A stretch of DNA of 64,000 bases from CAZIPN01 sp964541225 (GCA_964541225.1 CAZIPN010000002.1:62001-126000); one strand, 5' to 3'; shown: positions 34,091 to 42,500, numbered from the stretch's first letter. Program-made: numbers and translations. The notes: generated by a model not told the origin, from the sequence alone.

Positions 34091-34636
34091 ATGGATGACG
34101 CGCATGGGGGGAACACCCACAGGTTGGGATCGGACACGTCGTGGGGCGATCGCGGCAGGGCGTCTGCGGCCGCAGAACACGTGCGGACGCGTGGAATCAC
34201 TCGCAGGCAAGTTGTCGGCGTCGTTGGGGCGGTTCTCATCGGCTTGCCGTGGCTCGGCGGGGGTCTTGGCTCTGTCGCCGAGATCATGCATGCGCCCCAG
34301 CAGAGCCTCACCGTAGCGATCGCGCCGAGCGAGGTGTCGGCTGGGCGAGTCTCGGATCTGAAAGATGGCGTGCCCAAGACGATCATGTTTGGCCGGGAGA
34401 CGGTCTTTGTCGTCAAGCTAGGGTCAAGCATCGAGGCGCTGTCGGCGACGTGCCCCCACGGAGGCTGTCTCCTTGGCTATCGTCCTGATCGTAGGCAATT
34501 CGTGTGTCCATGCGATGGGGCGACGTTCGACATCACGGGGGCATGGGTCGCCGGTCCAAGAAGCCAGAGCATGTCCAGATACAACGTCAGGGTCTCGGAC
34601 GGACACGTCTTCGTCAGCGCGGAGAAGCCGGCGTAA
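34091..34636 (+). CDS. Tat-exported Rieske-fold protein with altered cluster ligand
   Basis: A 181-residue Rieske-domain protein. A twin-arginine motif (TRGITRRQVVGVVGAVLIG) lies unusually far in, at residues 33-51. The Rieske motifs are CPHGGC (C121, H123, C126) and CPCDGATFD (C139, C141, D142). Canonical [2Fe-2S] Rieske proteins need His where D142 stands; the codon is GAT instead of CAT. The cluster may therefore be absent or altered. GGGGAGGAG precedes the ATG. No cytochrome b/c1 gene is adjacent, so this is not a standard bc1 subunit. Confidence 0.85.
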   Translation: MDDAHGGNTHRLGSDTSWGDRGRASAAAEHVRTRGITRRQVVGVVGAVLIGLPWLGGGLGSVAEIMHAPQQSLTVAIAPSEVSAGRVSDLKDGVPKTIMFGRETVFVVKLGSSIEALSATCPHGGCLLGYRPDRRQFVCPCDGATFDITGAWVAGPRSQSMSRYNVRVSDGHVFVSAEKPA

Positions 34637-34653
34637 GACGCGCGTCGTATTCC

Positions 34654-34905
34654 CTAGACGGCCTCGAGCCACTCCAGTGCTTCGGCAGGATCGGTGAAGA
34701 CGCGCACGGTGATGCCGGCGGCCGCGTAGTCGTCGATGAACGTCTTCATCTTCATCTGGCCGACGATGTTGTCTGGCAGAACGATCGCCCAGTACTCCCA
34801 GCCGGCGGCGAGGACTCGCGGGAACCAGTCGTTCTCGGCCCAAGCTGTGTCTTCTTCCCCGAGCGCCTTGGCGCTGGTTGCATGGAGTACGCGCGCGCCG
34901 CTCAC
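34654..34905 (-). CDS. Short STAS/SpoIIAA-like protein, N-terminally reduced
   Basis: The 83-residue product matches only the C-terminal part of SpoIIAA-like STAS proteins: AWAENDWFPRVLAAGWEYWAIVLPDN, then FIDDYAAAGITVRVFTDPAEALEWL. About 40 N-terminal residues usual in the family are missing; the coding trace ends at the stop of the upstream lipoprotein gene, nine bases away. The GTG at 34903-34905 is the best start. It is probably a truncated gene, cut when the lipoprotein gene was placed upstream, though a shortened functional protein is possible. Convergent with the Rieske gene. Confidence 0.55.
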   Translation of the reverse strand: MSGARVLHATSAKALGEEDTAWAENDWFPRVLAAGWEYWAIVLPDNIVGQMKMKTFIDDYAAAGITVRVFTDPAEALEWLEAV

Positions 34906-34913
34906 GCCCCCGC

Positions 34914-35897
34914 CTAGCGGGACGACCAAGCCGGGCTCGCCGCGCTCGCGATGATAGTCGCTTTCGCTCCGCCGTCCGGGCGTATGCCCATCAGGTTCGA
35001 GCCTTGTTGGTAGATGATGCGGGTGCCATCTGGCGAGTACGAACCGCCTGATACTCGCGTGTCCGTCCCGTCGCCGGCGCCCTGAGCCAGTACTGCGACG
35101 ATCTTGCCATCGAGCCGAGCGATGGAGATTGCACTTGAGCCAGGAGAGCTCTGGCTCACCACCAGTGAACGACCGTCCGGGGCCCAATGTGATTCCGCCG
35201 CGTCGGGGGTGTCGAGCCACTCAAGTTCTTTGGTGGCAATCGTGAGAACTCCTGTGCGTTGGTTTCCCAGATCCTGCGTCCGCTCGCCCACCAGTAGCTT
35301 GGTTCCGTCGGGGGACCAACTCACCGACATCCCGGCCACGAGTTCATCGCGAAGCTCCTTGAGCACGGTGACTTTGTGCGTGCTCGTGTCAAACAGCAGA
35401 ATGCGTTCGGCGGTCCACTCGTCGGGTGAGTCGGGTCCCGAGGACCGCAGGTCAGCCAAGGCTATGCGCTTCCCGTCGGGCGAGTAGGAGGCACTTTGCA
35501 GGGAGGTTGGGAAGGACCATGCCCGCACGCGTCCGCCGGATGACGGGACGACACACAGTGTCGAGGTTTCGTTGAGGGTGAAGTCGTAGGTGAACATGAA
35601 CGCAATCTCTTTGCGCGTTGGAGACCACGTTGGCGCGTAGTCGGTTTGCGGGCCGTGCGTCAGTTGGACGGGATCACTTCCGTCAGCATGTGCCCGCCAG
35701 ATGTGGCGGCCGCGAACGAAGGTGATGTCGTCAGCTCGAACACTCGGCGGCAGATCCGCTGTTGCTTCATAGGACACCGGGCGCGACGCAGTTGAGGCCG
35801 CGGACTTCGCTCCCCCATCCAAACTGCATGATGACAGCATCGCGGCCCAAGTCAGCAACGCCGCAGTGCATAGCGAGAAGACCCCAAGACGTCTCAT
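34914..35897 (-). CDS. TolB-like beta-propeller lipoprotein
   Basis: A 327-residue predicted lipoprotein with lipobox LSSC (Cys24). The mature part has repeated PD40-type blades: PTWSPTRKEIAF, ASYSPDGKRIALA, VSWSPDGTKLLV, HWAPDGRSLVV and GSYSPDGTRIIY, indicating a six-bladed propeller like the C-terminal part of TolB. No TolA, Pal or peptidase domain is present. It probably mediates protein interactions at the outer face of the membrane. GGGGGGA precedes the ATG. Partner unknown. Confidence 0.82.
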   Translation of the reverse strand: MRRLGVFSLCTAALLTWAAMLSSCSLDGGAKSAASTASRPVSYEATADLPPSVRADDITFVRGRHIWRAHADGSDPVQLTHGPQTDYAPTWSPTRKEIAFMFTYDFTLNETSTLCVVPSSGGRVRAWSFPTSLQSASYSPDGKRIALADLRSSGPDSPDEWTAERILLFDTSTHKVTVLKELRDELVAGMSVSWSPDGTKLLVGERTQDLGNQRTGVLTIATKELEWLDTPDAAESHWAPDGRSLVVSQSSPGSSAISIARLDGKIVAVLAQGAGDGTDTRVSGGSYSPDGTRIIYQQGSNLMGIRPDGGAKATIIASAASPAWSSR

Positions 35898-36056
35898 GCT
35901 TCATCCCCCCGTTTCTGCGATGAAGCGCGCGTGAAACCAGGGATGAGCATACAGGACTGCTGCACGTCTGAGCTAGCGCCGACGCATCCATCGAACGCTT
36001 CGCATCTGCCGAGAACTCGGGCCAAGGGGGATCTGCTGGGGCGTAGGCCCCACTAC

Positions 36057-36245
36057 CTAGCGTGCGGCCCTGAGGTGATAGCGCTCTGCCAGTCCGGCTT
36101 GTTCCTCCGGTTGAAGCGTCGCGAAGTACGCCTTCCAACCAGGACAGAAGTTGATGTGCCAGCGCCATAGCCGGCCCGAGAAAGAGCGGGGGTTGGCGTC
36201 GTACTTGGATCGCCAGGGACAGTTCGCGCAGGTTTGGTCGGCCAT
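36057..36245 (-). CDS. Conserved small CxxC protein
   Basis: A 62-residue protein: CANCPWR near the start, then NPRSFSGRLWRWHINFCPGWKAYF. The CxxC pair plus a later Cys and His suggest a mononuclear zinc or iron site. I recall similar short proteins with an NPxSxxGRLWRWH core in anaerobic bacteria, without assigned function. GGAG lies six bases before the ATG at 36243-36245; longer upstream readings lack such features. It lies between the lipoprotein and PfkB genes, each more than 100 bases away. Confidence 0.7.
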   Translation of the reverse strand: MADQTCANCPWRSKYDANPRSFSGRLWRWHINFCPGWKAYFATLQPEEQAGLAERYHLRAAR

Positions 36246-36370
36246 TGCTACGCTCCAATCAGTTGGCGACAGGATCGTTGGCAACTCACGTGCGAGTGGG
36301 ACGCGGCCCTTCTGGCCTCTCCCCCATCTCTGGACGCCGGCTGTGCCGCTGACACTGCGGTTTCTTCTCA

Positions 36371-37303
36371 TCAGAAGTCGGCGTCGAACGCCTCACGGTA
36401 GCGGTCGCGAAACTCCCTGATAGCGAAGGTGTGGTTCTGTGTCCCGTGCGCGGCGATCTTGATGGCGCCGAGCAGTGAAGCAATCCGCCCCGTTGTCTCC
36501 CAGTCGTATCCGTTGGCAAGCCCGTACAAGAGTCCGGCGCGATAGGCGTCCCCACAACCGGTGGGGTCCTTCGTCTCGGCGACCGGCACTCCCGGAATGT
36601 CGACGCGTCCGTCACGCGTGTGGATGACAGAGCCCTCGCTGCCGCGTGTGACGACGACAGCCTCAACTTCCTCGAGCGCATCGTCGACGCTCATCCCCGT
36701 ACGCTCGGCGATCAACGACCACTCGTAGTCGTTGCTGGCGATCCAAGTGGCCTGGCTGATGAAGCGGCGCAGGTCTTCGGCGCCGAACAGTGGGAGCCCC
36801 TGCCCCGGATCGAACACAAACGGAATTCCTGCCGAGGCGAACTGCTCGGCGTGGGCTATCATGCCGTCTCGACCGTCCGGAGAAACGATGCCGACGGCGA
36901 TATCGTGCGCGTCGGCGACGTCGTTGCGATGCGAGAAGTTCATCGCACCCGGATGAAACGCGGTGATCTGGTTATCGTCGAGGTCAGTTGTGACGAACGC
37001 CTGTCCGGTGAAGGTCCCTTCGCACACGGTGAGGTGCGTACGATCGATTCCGCATTCGTCCATCCACGCCGCATACGGTCCGAAGTCCTCACCGATGGTG
37101 CCCATCGGCACGGGACTGCCGCCGAGCAGTTTGAGGTTGTAGGCGATGTTGCCAGCGCAGCCACCAAACTCGCGGCGCATTTCAGGTACGAGGAACGACA
37201 CGTTGAGCATGTGGATCTTGTCCGGCAGGATGTGGTTCTTGAAGCGGTCCTCGAAGACCATGATGTGGTCGTAGGCAAACGATCCGCAGATCAGGGTGCG
37301 CAT
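36371..37303 (-). CDS. PfkB-family carbohydrate/nucleoside kinase
   Basis: A 310-residue ribokinase-superfamily sugar or nucleoside kinase. It has the N-terminal GGCAGNIAYNLKLLGG signature, DPGQGLPLF, and the C-terminal active-site signature DPTGCGDAYRAGLLYGL with the catalytic Asp. The N-terminal sequence ICGSFAYDHIMVF and overall pattern resemble adenosine kinase-like PfkB members. The substrate cannot be assigned. The ATG at 37301-37303 has AAGGAG upstream. No transporter or pathway gene adjoins it. Confidence 0.9.
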   Translation of the reverse strand: MRTLICGSFAYDHIMVFEDRFKNHILPDKIHMLNVSFLVPEMRREFGGCAGNIAYNLKLLGGSPVPMGTIGEDFGPYAAWMDECGIDRTHLTVCEGTFTGQAFVTTDLDDNQITAFHPGAMNFSHRNDVADAHDIAVGIVSPDGRDGMIAHAEQFASAGIPFVFDPGQGLPLFGAEDLRRFISQATWIASNDYEWSLIAERTGMSVDDALEEVEAVVVTRGSEGSVIHTRDGRVDIPGVPVAETKDPTGCGDAYRAGLLYGLANGYDWETTGRIASLLGAIKIAAHGTQNHTFAIREFRDRYREAFDADF

Positions 37304-37505
37304 TCTCTCTCCTTGCAGTGAGTTGGGTTGTTGCCTCTTCAGACTGTCTTGCGGCCCAGGGATCTCCCTGCGCAGCCGCTCGCGCCGCAGATTGTTCGGT
37401 GGTCGCCTGTGAGTCTGCAGGTTTCGATCTTGCGCCTGATCAGCCTGCCGAGCAACTCTCGCCATCGAGCGAGAGGGCTTGCGCCAGGAGCTCAGAAGGG
37501 CGCCC

Positions 37506-37994
37506 TCAGGTCCAGCCTTCAAAGCTGTCCGCCGTCTCAGGCGCTGGCGCGGCGGTCGTCGGCGGTACAGGCCGGAGTGATGGGCTGCCGAACAGTACGG
37601 CAATCGACCTGCGGCCGAGGACGACGAAGGTGAGCACCCCTAGAAGCGTCCCGTACGGAATCTCAAGGCACGAGATGCCGGCGATCACCATGACGATCAC
37701 ACGATGCTTGTGCTTCCGAATCCAGAATCCGGAGAGGATCTTGAGTGCCCCGAAAGTGGCGAGGAACGCGAAGCCGACAAGTCCAATTCCGGCGAACACG
37801 AAGCCGAAGAAGGCCGGTGGACTAGAGGCGTCTCCAGTGGGCGGGATTGACGCAATCGCCAGACCAAGGCCGACGTAGATGAGGAAGTACAGCGAGAACA
37901 AGAGGGCCGCTCCCCCGGACACCCAGAACATGAGCGAGAGCCAGCCAAGCTGGTCCTCATCGACGATCGCTTGCCGGTATTGTTCGAAGTCCAC
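37506..37994 (-). CDS. Four-helix membrane protein of unknown function
   Basis: The 162-residue protein starts at a GTG (37992-37994, GGGGG upstream), with a short cytoplasmic N-terminus (DFEQYRQAIVDEDQLGWLSLM), four hydrophobic helices between about residues 20 and 130, and a Pro/Ala-rich tail. The third and fourth helices contain GALKILSGFWIRKHKHR and PYGTLLGVLTFVVLGR. The layout resembles uncharacterised small membrane proteins annotated as DUF4190/DUF805-like, but I do not recognise a family. Neighbours give no clue. Confidence 0.6.
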   Translation of the reverse strand: MDFEQYRQAIVDEDQLGWLSLMFWVSGGAALLFSLYFLIYVGLGLAIASIPPTGDASSPPAFFGFVFAGIGLVGFAFLATFGALKILSGFWIRKHKHRVIVMVIAGISCLEIPYGTLLGVLTFVVLGRRSIAVLFGSPSLRPVPPTTAAPAPETADSFEGWT

Positions 37995-38384
37995 CCTCGA
38001 CACCCCCGAGTCTCGTCTCACGCGGTGGCCGTGAGCATGGTCTCCAGCTGGGATAGGAACTCCGGACTCGGGCGCAGCGCGAGAGTCCGAAACGCCCACA
38101 CATTGGTCTCGTGTCCAGACACCACGTCGCGGTTGGCATCGCAAGATCCCCTTCTGTGCAGGTATCGGACAGACGGTCTGATGACTTGACGCCCGACAAG
38201 TGCGCATCGGCCGAGCGTGGCGAGTCGTGATGGGTGCGGTGGGTGCCGTCGAAGTCATGCGCTCGTTTGACGCATGCCTGTCGGACGGCTCGGACTGCTC
38301 GCAAGGATCGTGGTCGATTCGGCAGTGGCTCACGGTGGGTAGGAGCTAGTCCAGTCACGCACCGACGTGAGAAGGAGGAGGCGG
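37995..38384. other. Gene-free interval
   Basis: About 390 bases between a membrane protein gene (minus) and the plus-strand gene at 38385. On the minus strand a short coding-like trace (...FRTLALRPSPEFLSQLETM) occurs near 38030-38085 but lacks a start, so it may be a remnant. No convincing promoter or RNA is seen. Confidence 0.4.
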
Positions 38385-39545
38385 GTGTCGATGGTCGTCG
38401 ATTTCAAGGATGTCTCTGTGGCTGGCTTGGAGTCGTCTCCCGTAGCGAGTGCGCTTGCCGGTCTACGTGCCAACGAAGCGCGGTACTTCATGAACAAGTA
38501 CAAGCAGGAGTTCGTGGTCACACCGGCTGAGGAGAGCCAAGATACCCTCGACTATGTGAACCGGGTTCTGAAGGAAGAGCGCGACATCGAGTTCGCTTCC
38601 AAGCCCCTGGAGACGTCACGCTTTGAGGTGGACGGCATCAGGATGGCCTACGTGTTCTACGAGGATGGCCTCGTTCTGAACGTCATGTACTCGATCGGCG
38701 ACCCGAAGAAGCGAGCCGTGGGCTTCAAGCTCTCGGAGGGGACGGGAGTCCCGAAGGAGCTTGAAGGGAGATTCAAGTTCGCGAGACAGAAGTCCAATCT
38801 GGCGGGAACGATTGGGGCTTGCGCCACCCCACTCGACGCGCCCTCCGTGCGGTCGCCGGGATCCACTCACTACCGGCCGCCTGGCTCAGAATCCGCAACT
38901 GCCTTGAGCAGCTCCTGGCCGACCGGGGAGTTTGGGTCCACCGGGATTGACAGAGAACCGTCGGAGATCTGTCTCTCTTGCAGGCGAGCCGAGACCACTC
39001 GGCCATTCAAGAGCACGACCATCCAGTGCCCAACGTGGCTTGTAGTCCACACAAGGAGCGCGTTGGTCCCTTGCGTGTCGAAGACCACGTTCACTTGGCT
39101 GGATGACGGCGAGGAGGAGTCCCCCGGAGCTGGTCGTGTTGCCGAGTCGACGTGGCCGGTAAGGAACACCTGGTATTGCGAGGGCGGCAGCGCTTCGCCG
39201 ACTTGCGGATATCCAGAGCCCGAGTACCCGGCCAAAGTGAGCGATTCCAATGCCGCGCCGTTCGCCGACTGGGTATGTGGTGCTAAGTCAGATGGGCCGC
39301 GGTGGGCGTACATGCCACAACCCGACGCAGAGGTGAGTAGCAGTGCTGCGAGCAAGATGGCAGTCAGTTTCCGAGGCACCGTGCAGGTCTCCAATCCTCG
39401 GTCCCGCCCAACGTCGTTGCGAATCGGCTGCACTCAGACGCATCGGGACAATTCTAGCTTGCGGCGCCAGTTCGACGTGCTTGCCAACCAGAATGCGCAG
39501 TGTGATTCCCGGCATCGATCCGCACAGCAGTGCCCTTCACCATGA
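38385..39545 (+). CDS. Unknown protein with anomalous antisense 3' part
   Basis: The first about 145 codons look like a real protein (LRANEARYFMNKYKQEF, MAYVFYEDGLVLNVMYSIGD), beginning at GTG 38385 (or ATG 38391) after AAGGAGGAGG. The sequence family is not recognised. After about 38830 the frame stays open for another 240 codons but runs directly opposite the lipoprotein gene at 38870-39379, and the encoded sequence is low-quality. The original stop has probably been lost by truncation or frameshift, so only the first part should be trusted. Confidence 0.45.
   Translation: MSMVVDFKDVSVAGLESSPVASALAGLRANEARYFMNKYKQEFVVTPAEESQDTLDYVNRVLKEERDIEFASKPLETSRFEVDGIRMAYVFYEDGLVLNVMYSIGDPKKRAVGFKLSEGTGVPKELEGRFKFARQKSNLAGTIGACATPLDAPSVRSPGSTHYRPPGSESATALSSSWPTGEFGSTGIDREPSEICLSCRRAETTRPFKSTTIQCPTWLVVHTRSALVPCVSKTTFTWLDDGEEESPGAGRVAESTWPVRNTWYCEGGSASPTCGYPEPEYPAKVSDSNAAPFADWVCGAKSDGPRWAYMPQPDAEVSSSAASKMAVSFRGTVQVSNPRSRPTSLRIGCTQTHRDNSSLRRQFDVLANQNAQCDSRHRSAQQCPSP
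38870..39379 (-). CDS. Predicted lipoprotein of unknown function
   Basis: A 169-residue protein with a signal peptide (LTAILLAALLLTSASGC, Cys21 in the lipobox). The mature part has GEALPPSQYQVFLTGHVDSATR and VWTTSHVGHWMVVLLNGRVVSAR, beta-rich with no recognised domain. The GTG at 39377-39379 has GGAG nine bases upstream; a longer reading is less likely because the signal peptide starts here. It faces the end of the plus-strand gene at 38385. Confidence 0.65.
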   Translation of the reverse strand: MPRKLTAILLAALLLTSASGCGMYAHRGPSDLAPHTQSANGAALESLTLAGYSGSGYPQVGEALPPSQYQVFLTGHVDSATRPAPGDSSSPSSSQVNVVFDTQGTNALLVWTTSHVGHWMVVLLNGRVVSARLQERQISDGSLSIPVDPNSPVGQELLKAVADSEPGGR

Positions 39546-39582
39546 TCCCACCGGTAGCCGGGATCTCCACGGTGGTGGTCAT
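39454..39582 (-). CDS. Possible 42-residue peptide
   Basis: An ATG at 39580-39582 with AGGA upstream opens a 42-codon frame (MTTTVEIPATGGIMVKGTAV at its start). It is short, has no recognised family, and lies in the otherwise gene-poor 39380-39777 stretch between the lipoprotein gene and the pnp terminator. It may be chance or a remnant. Confidence 0.2.
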   Translation of the reverse strand: MTTTVEIPATGGIMVKGTAVRIDAGNHTAHSGWQARRTGAAS

Positions 39583-39777
39583 GGGTTCACTTCCTGAAGG
39601 TGAGCGAGTTCGCCCGCTGTGTTGCGCACATCCTGCATCGCGTGCGCCTCACTTCACCAGTCTACCTTCTGGCCGTCATGTTGATGCGGTGGCTCGGTCA
39701 CTCTCCGGTGTTGCGTGGCCGAAGACCGACTGACGTAGGACTCCGCGGGTCAGCCTGGGCTTTGCTCCAGGAACACC

Positions 39778-39805
39778 GAGGCCCCGAGCTCTCGCTCAGG
39801 GCCTC
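39778..39805 (-). terminator. Putative terminator of pnp
   Basis: GAGGCCC and GGGCCTC arms (7 bp) enclose 14 bases, 51 bases past the pnp stop, followed by GGTGTTCC. The T-run is weak. Nothing else recognisable lies between it and 39583. Confidence 0.45.
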
Positions 39806-39855
39806 GCATTCAATCTGTGAGCCGCCGCTAGCCGTGCGTTTCTCCCAGCCAGCTG

Positions 39856-42045
39856 CTAGTGATGCCGTCTCGGCTTGCGGTCTCGATCGCCGCCGCCATC
39901 GCGACGCGGGCCGCGATCGCCGCCACTGGGGCGGTCGCTCGCACCCTCGGCCCTCGGAGGCGCCGGTGGCTTGTCGAGGCGATCGAGCGAGACCTTCCCT
40001 CGGTCGTCAATCTCGAGGATCTTGACGTGGACCTCATCGCCGACGTTGAGCACGTCTTCGACCTTGTCGACTCGGCCTTGCGCGACGCGCGAAACGTGCA
40101 GCAGGCCGTCCTTGCCGGGGATGAGCTCCACGAAGGCGCCAAACGGCTGGATCGAGACGACTCGACCGTGGTACTCCTCGCCAATTTCTGGCTCCTTGAC
40201 GATGGCCTTGATTCGACGGGCAGCCTCTTCCCCACCCAAGTCGCGCGACGCGATGTAGATCGTGCCGTCTTCCTGAATGTCGATTTGCGCGCCGGTCTCT
40301 TCCTGGATGCCGCGCACGACCTTGCCACCGCTTCCGATGACGTCGCGGATCTTGTCCGACGGGATCTTGACCGTGATGATACGCGGAGCGTACTTGCTCA
40401 TCTCCTCGCGCGGCATCTCGATGGACTCCATCATCTTGCCGAGGATGAAGGCGCGACCTTCCTGAGCCTGCAGGAGCGCGGCACGAAGGATGTCGACGGA
40501 CAGGCCTTTGGCCTTGTTGTCCATCTGCATGGCTGTGATGCCGTTCTCAGTGCCGGCGACCTTGAAGTCCATGTCGCCGAGGAAGTCCTCGAGGCCCTGA
40601 ATGTCGGTGAGAATCGCGACGTCGTCGCCTTCCTTGATGAGTCCCATCGCGATGCCGGAGACCGGAGCCTTGATCGGCACGCCGGCGTCCATGAGCGCGA
40701 GAGTGGAGCCGCACACCGAGCCCATCGAGCTCGAACCGTTGGATTCCAGCACCTCAGAGACGATGCGGATCGTGTACGGGAACGTGACCTCGTCGGGGAT
40801 CACTGGGAGCAGAGCGCGCTCGGCGAGTGCGCCGTGGCCGATGTCGCGACGCTTCGGGCCGCGCATGAATCCAGTCTCGCCCGTGGAGAACGGCGGGAAG
40901 TTGTAGTGGTGCAGATAGCGCTTGCCTTCCGAGACATCGATGGTGTCGATGCGCTGCCACTCAGACAGCATGCCGAGGGTGAGCACCGAGAGGACCTGCG
41001 TCTGACCACGCGTGAAGAGCCCGGAGCCGTGCGAACGCGGCAGGTAGCCGGCGACGGTGGAAATGGGGCGGACTTCGTCAAGCTTGCGGCCGTCGGCACG
41101 CTCGCCTTCCGAGAGCACCATCGCGCGCATGGTCTTCTTCTCAAGCTTCTTCAGGGTCGCCTTGATGTCTTTGCCGTTCTGGGCGATTTCCTCAGGAGTG
41201 AACAGCTCCTCGGTGAGCTTGTCCTTGACCGCCTGCACGGCGTCGACACGCGCATGCTTGTCGGGATTGTGTAGTGCCTCGGCCATCTCGGCGGAACCGG
41301 CGTCGAAGATGCGCTTCTCAAGCTCGGGGTCGACAGCCTGGAGCTTGACATCCATTGGCGTGATCTCGAGCTTCGCGAGGAACTTGTCCTGTGCATCACA
41401 GAATTTGCCGATAGCCTCCTGCGCGAACATCAGCGCGGAGAGCATGTCTTCCTCTGGCACCTCATGGGCGCCAGCTTCGAGCATGTAAACCGCGTCTTTG
41501 GAGCCGGCCACCACGAGGTCCAGATCGGAATCCTCGGCTTCGTCGAATGACGGGTTGACCAGGAACTCGCCTGTCTCCATGTCGCGGCAAATGCGCACGC
41601 CCGCGAGCGGGCCCTCGAACGGGATTCCGGCGGCGAGCAGGGCCGATGACGCGCCCATGATCGAGATGACGTCGGGCTGGTTGATCTGGTCGGCGGAGAG
41701 CACGGTCGCGATGACCTGCACTTCGTTGCGGAATCCGTCAGCGAACGACGAGCGGATGGGACGGTCGATCATGCGTGCGGTGAGCGTGGCCTTCTCGCTC
41801 GGGCGCGATTCACGCTTGATGAACCCGCCGGGGAGCTTGCCTGCTGCATACATGCGCTCTTCGAAGTCCACGGTCAGCGGGAAGAAATCCAGGTCCTTGG
41901 CGTTCTTGGATGCGGTCGCCGTGACGAGCACGATTGATTCGCCTTGACGAACAAGAACGGCACCGCCAGCCTGCTTGGCCAACTCGCCTGTCTCCAGGAC
42001 GTACTCTTTGCCGTAGAGCTCAAAACTCTCTACTACCTTTGCCAT
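39856..42045 (-). CDS. pnp: Polyribonucleotide nucleotidyltransferase (PNPase)
   Basis: 3'-5' phosphorolytic exoribonuclease of 729 residues. Two RNase PH domains flank an all-alpha linker; the second contains the active-site stretch FMRGPKRRDIGHGALAERAL and SVCGSTLALMDAGVP. They are followed by KH (IPSDKIRDVIGSGGKVVRGI) and S1 (GRVVSIQPFGAFVELIPGKDGLLHVS) RNA-binding domains, and a short basic Gly/Arg/Asp tail ending RKPRRHH. The ATG at 42043-42045 gives the conserved MAKVVESFELYGKEYV start. rpsO lies upstream, separated by a strong terminator-like hairpin that may set its read-through level. Confidence 0.97.
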   Translation of the reverse strand: MAKVVESFELYGKEYVLETGELAKQAGGAVLVRQGESIVLVTATASKNAKDLDFFPLTVDFEERMYAAGKLPGGFIKRESRPSEKATLTARMIDRPIRSSFADGFRNEVQVIATVLSADQINQPDVISIMGASSALLAAGIPFEGPLAGVRICRDMETGEFLVNPSFDEAEDSDLDLVVAGSKDAVYMLEAGAHEVPEEDMLSALMFAQEAIGKFCDAQDKFLAKLEITPMDVKLQAVDPELEKRIFDAGSAEMAEALHNPDKHARVDAVQAVKDKLTEELFTPEEIAQNGKDIKATLKKLEKKTMRAMVLSEGERADGRKLDEVRPISTVAGYLPRSHGSGLFTRGQTQVLSVLTLGMLSEWQRIDTIDVSEGKRYLHHYNFPPFSTGETGFMRGPKRRDIGHGALAERALLPVIPDEVTFPYTIRIVSEVLESNGSSSMGSVCGSTLALMDAGVPIKAPVSGIAMGLIKEGDDVAILTDIQGLEDFLGDMDFKVAGTENGITAMQMDNKAKGLSVDILRAALLQAQEGRAFILGKMMESIEMPREEMSKYAPRIITVKIPSDKIRDVIGSGGKVVRGIQEETGAQIDIQEDGTIYIASRDLGGEEAARRIKAIVKEPEIGEEYHGRVVSIQPFGAFVELIPGKDGLLHVSRVAQGRVDKVEDVLNVGDEVHVKILEIDDRGKVSLDRLDKPPAPPRAEGASDRPSGGDRGPRRDGGGDRDRKPRRHH

Positions 42046-42183
42046 GCGTCTTCTCTCTTCTTCCTCTACGTGCCGAGCGCCCCATGCGCCGGCCGCTGCC
42101 TCTGTTCGCACACGCCTCTCGTGAGTGAAGTAGCGAAGCTGGTTCGCTCCGTGAGCCGCGAGGTCAATCGGCTCTTGCAACGA

Positions 42184-42212
42184 GAAAGCGGGAGGGCTCC
42201 CCTCCCGCTTTC
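42184..42212 (-). terminator. Strong hairpin between rpsO and pnp
   Basis: A perfect 13-bp stem (GAAAGCGGGAGGG paired) with a 3-base loop lies 18 bases after the rpsO stop, followed by TCGTT. It is probably a partial intrinsic terminator and/or RNase site controlling pnp expression, as known for the rpsO-pnp region of other bacteria. Confidence 0.75.
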
Positions 42213-42230
42213 GAGTTCCCGAATCTGTAG

Positions 42231-42500
42231 TTACCCTCTGATCCCGAGCTGGGCCACGACCGCGCGGTATCGCTCGATGTTCGCCTTCTTGAGGTAGTTG
42301 AGCATTCGCCTGCGCTGGCCAACCAGCTTCAGAAGTCCACGACGAGTGTGGTGGTCCTTCTCGTGGGTCTTGAGGTGCTCGGTGAGATCGCGAATCCGCT
42401 GCGTGAGCAGCGCGACCTGAACCTCAGCCGAACCGGTGTCGGTATCGCCGCGCTTGTACTCGGCAATGATCGACGCCTTGACGTCCTTGGGAAGTGCCAT
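42231..42500 (-). CDS. rpsO: 30S ribosomal protein S15
   Basis: The 89-residue protein is the normal length for S15, which binds the central domain of 16S rRNA. The sequence is fully canonical: TGSAEVQVALLTQRI, LTEHLKTHEKDHHTRRGLLKLVGQRRRMLNYLKK. It is followed by a strong hairpin then pnp, and preceded by its own promoter at 42598-42605, so it can be expressed apart from ribF. Confidence 0.98.
   Translation of the reverse strand: MALPKDVKASIIAEYKRGDTDTGSAEVQVALLTQRIRDLTEHLKTHEKDHHTRRGLLKLVGQRRRMLNYLKKANIERYRAVVAQLGIRG

Noticed and set aside
34091..34636. Subunit of a cytochrome bc1/b6f complex
   Set aside because: No cytochrome b or c1 gene adjoins it and a cluster His is missing.
17450..39855. 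Prophage or integrative element
   Set aside because: No integrase, transposase, phage structural gene, tRNA or att repeat could be seen.
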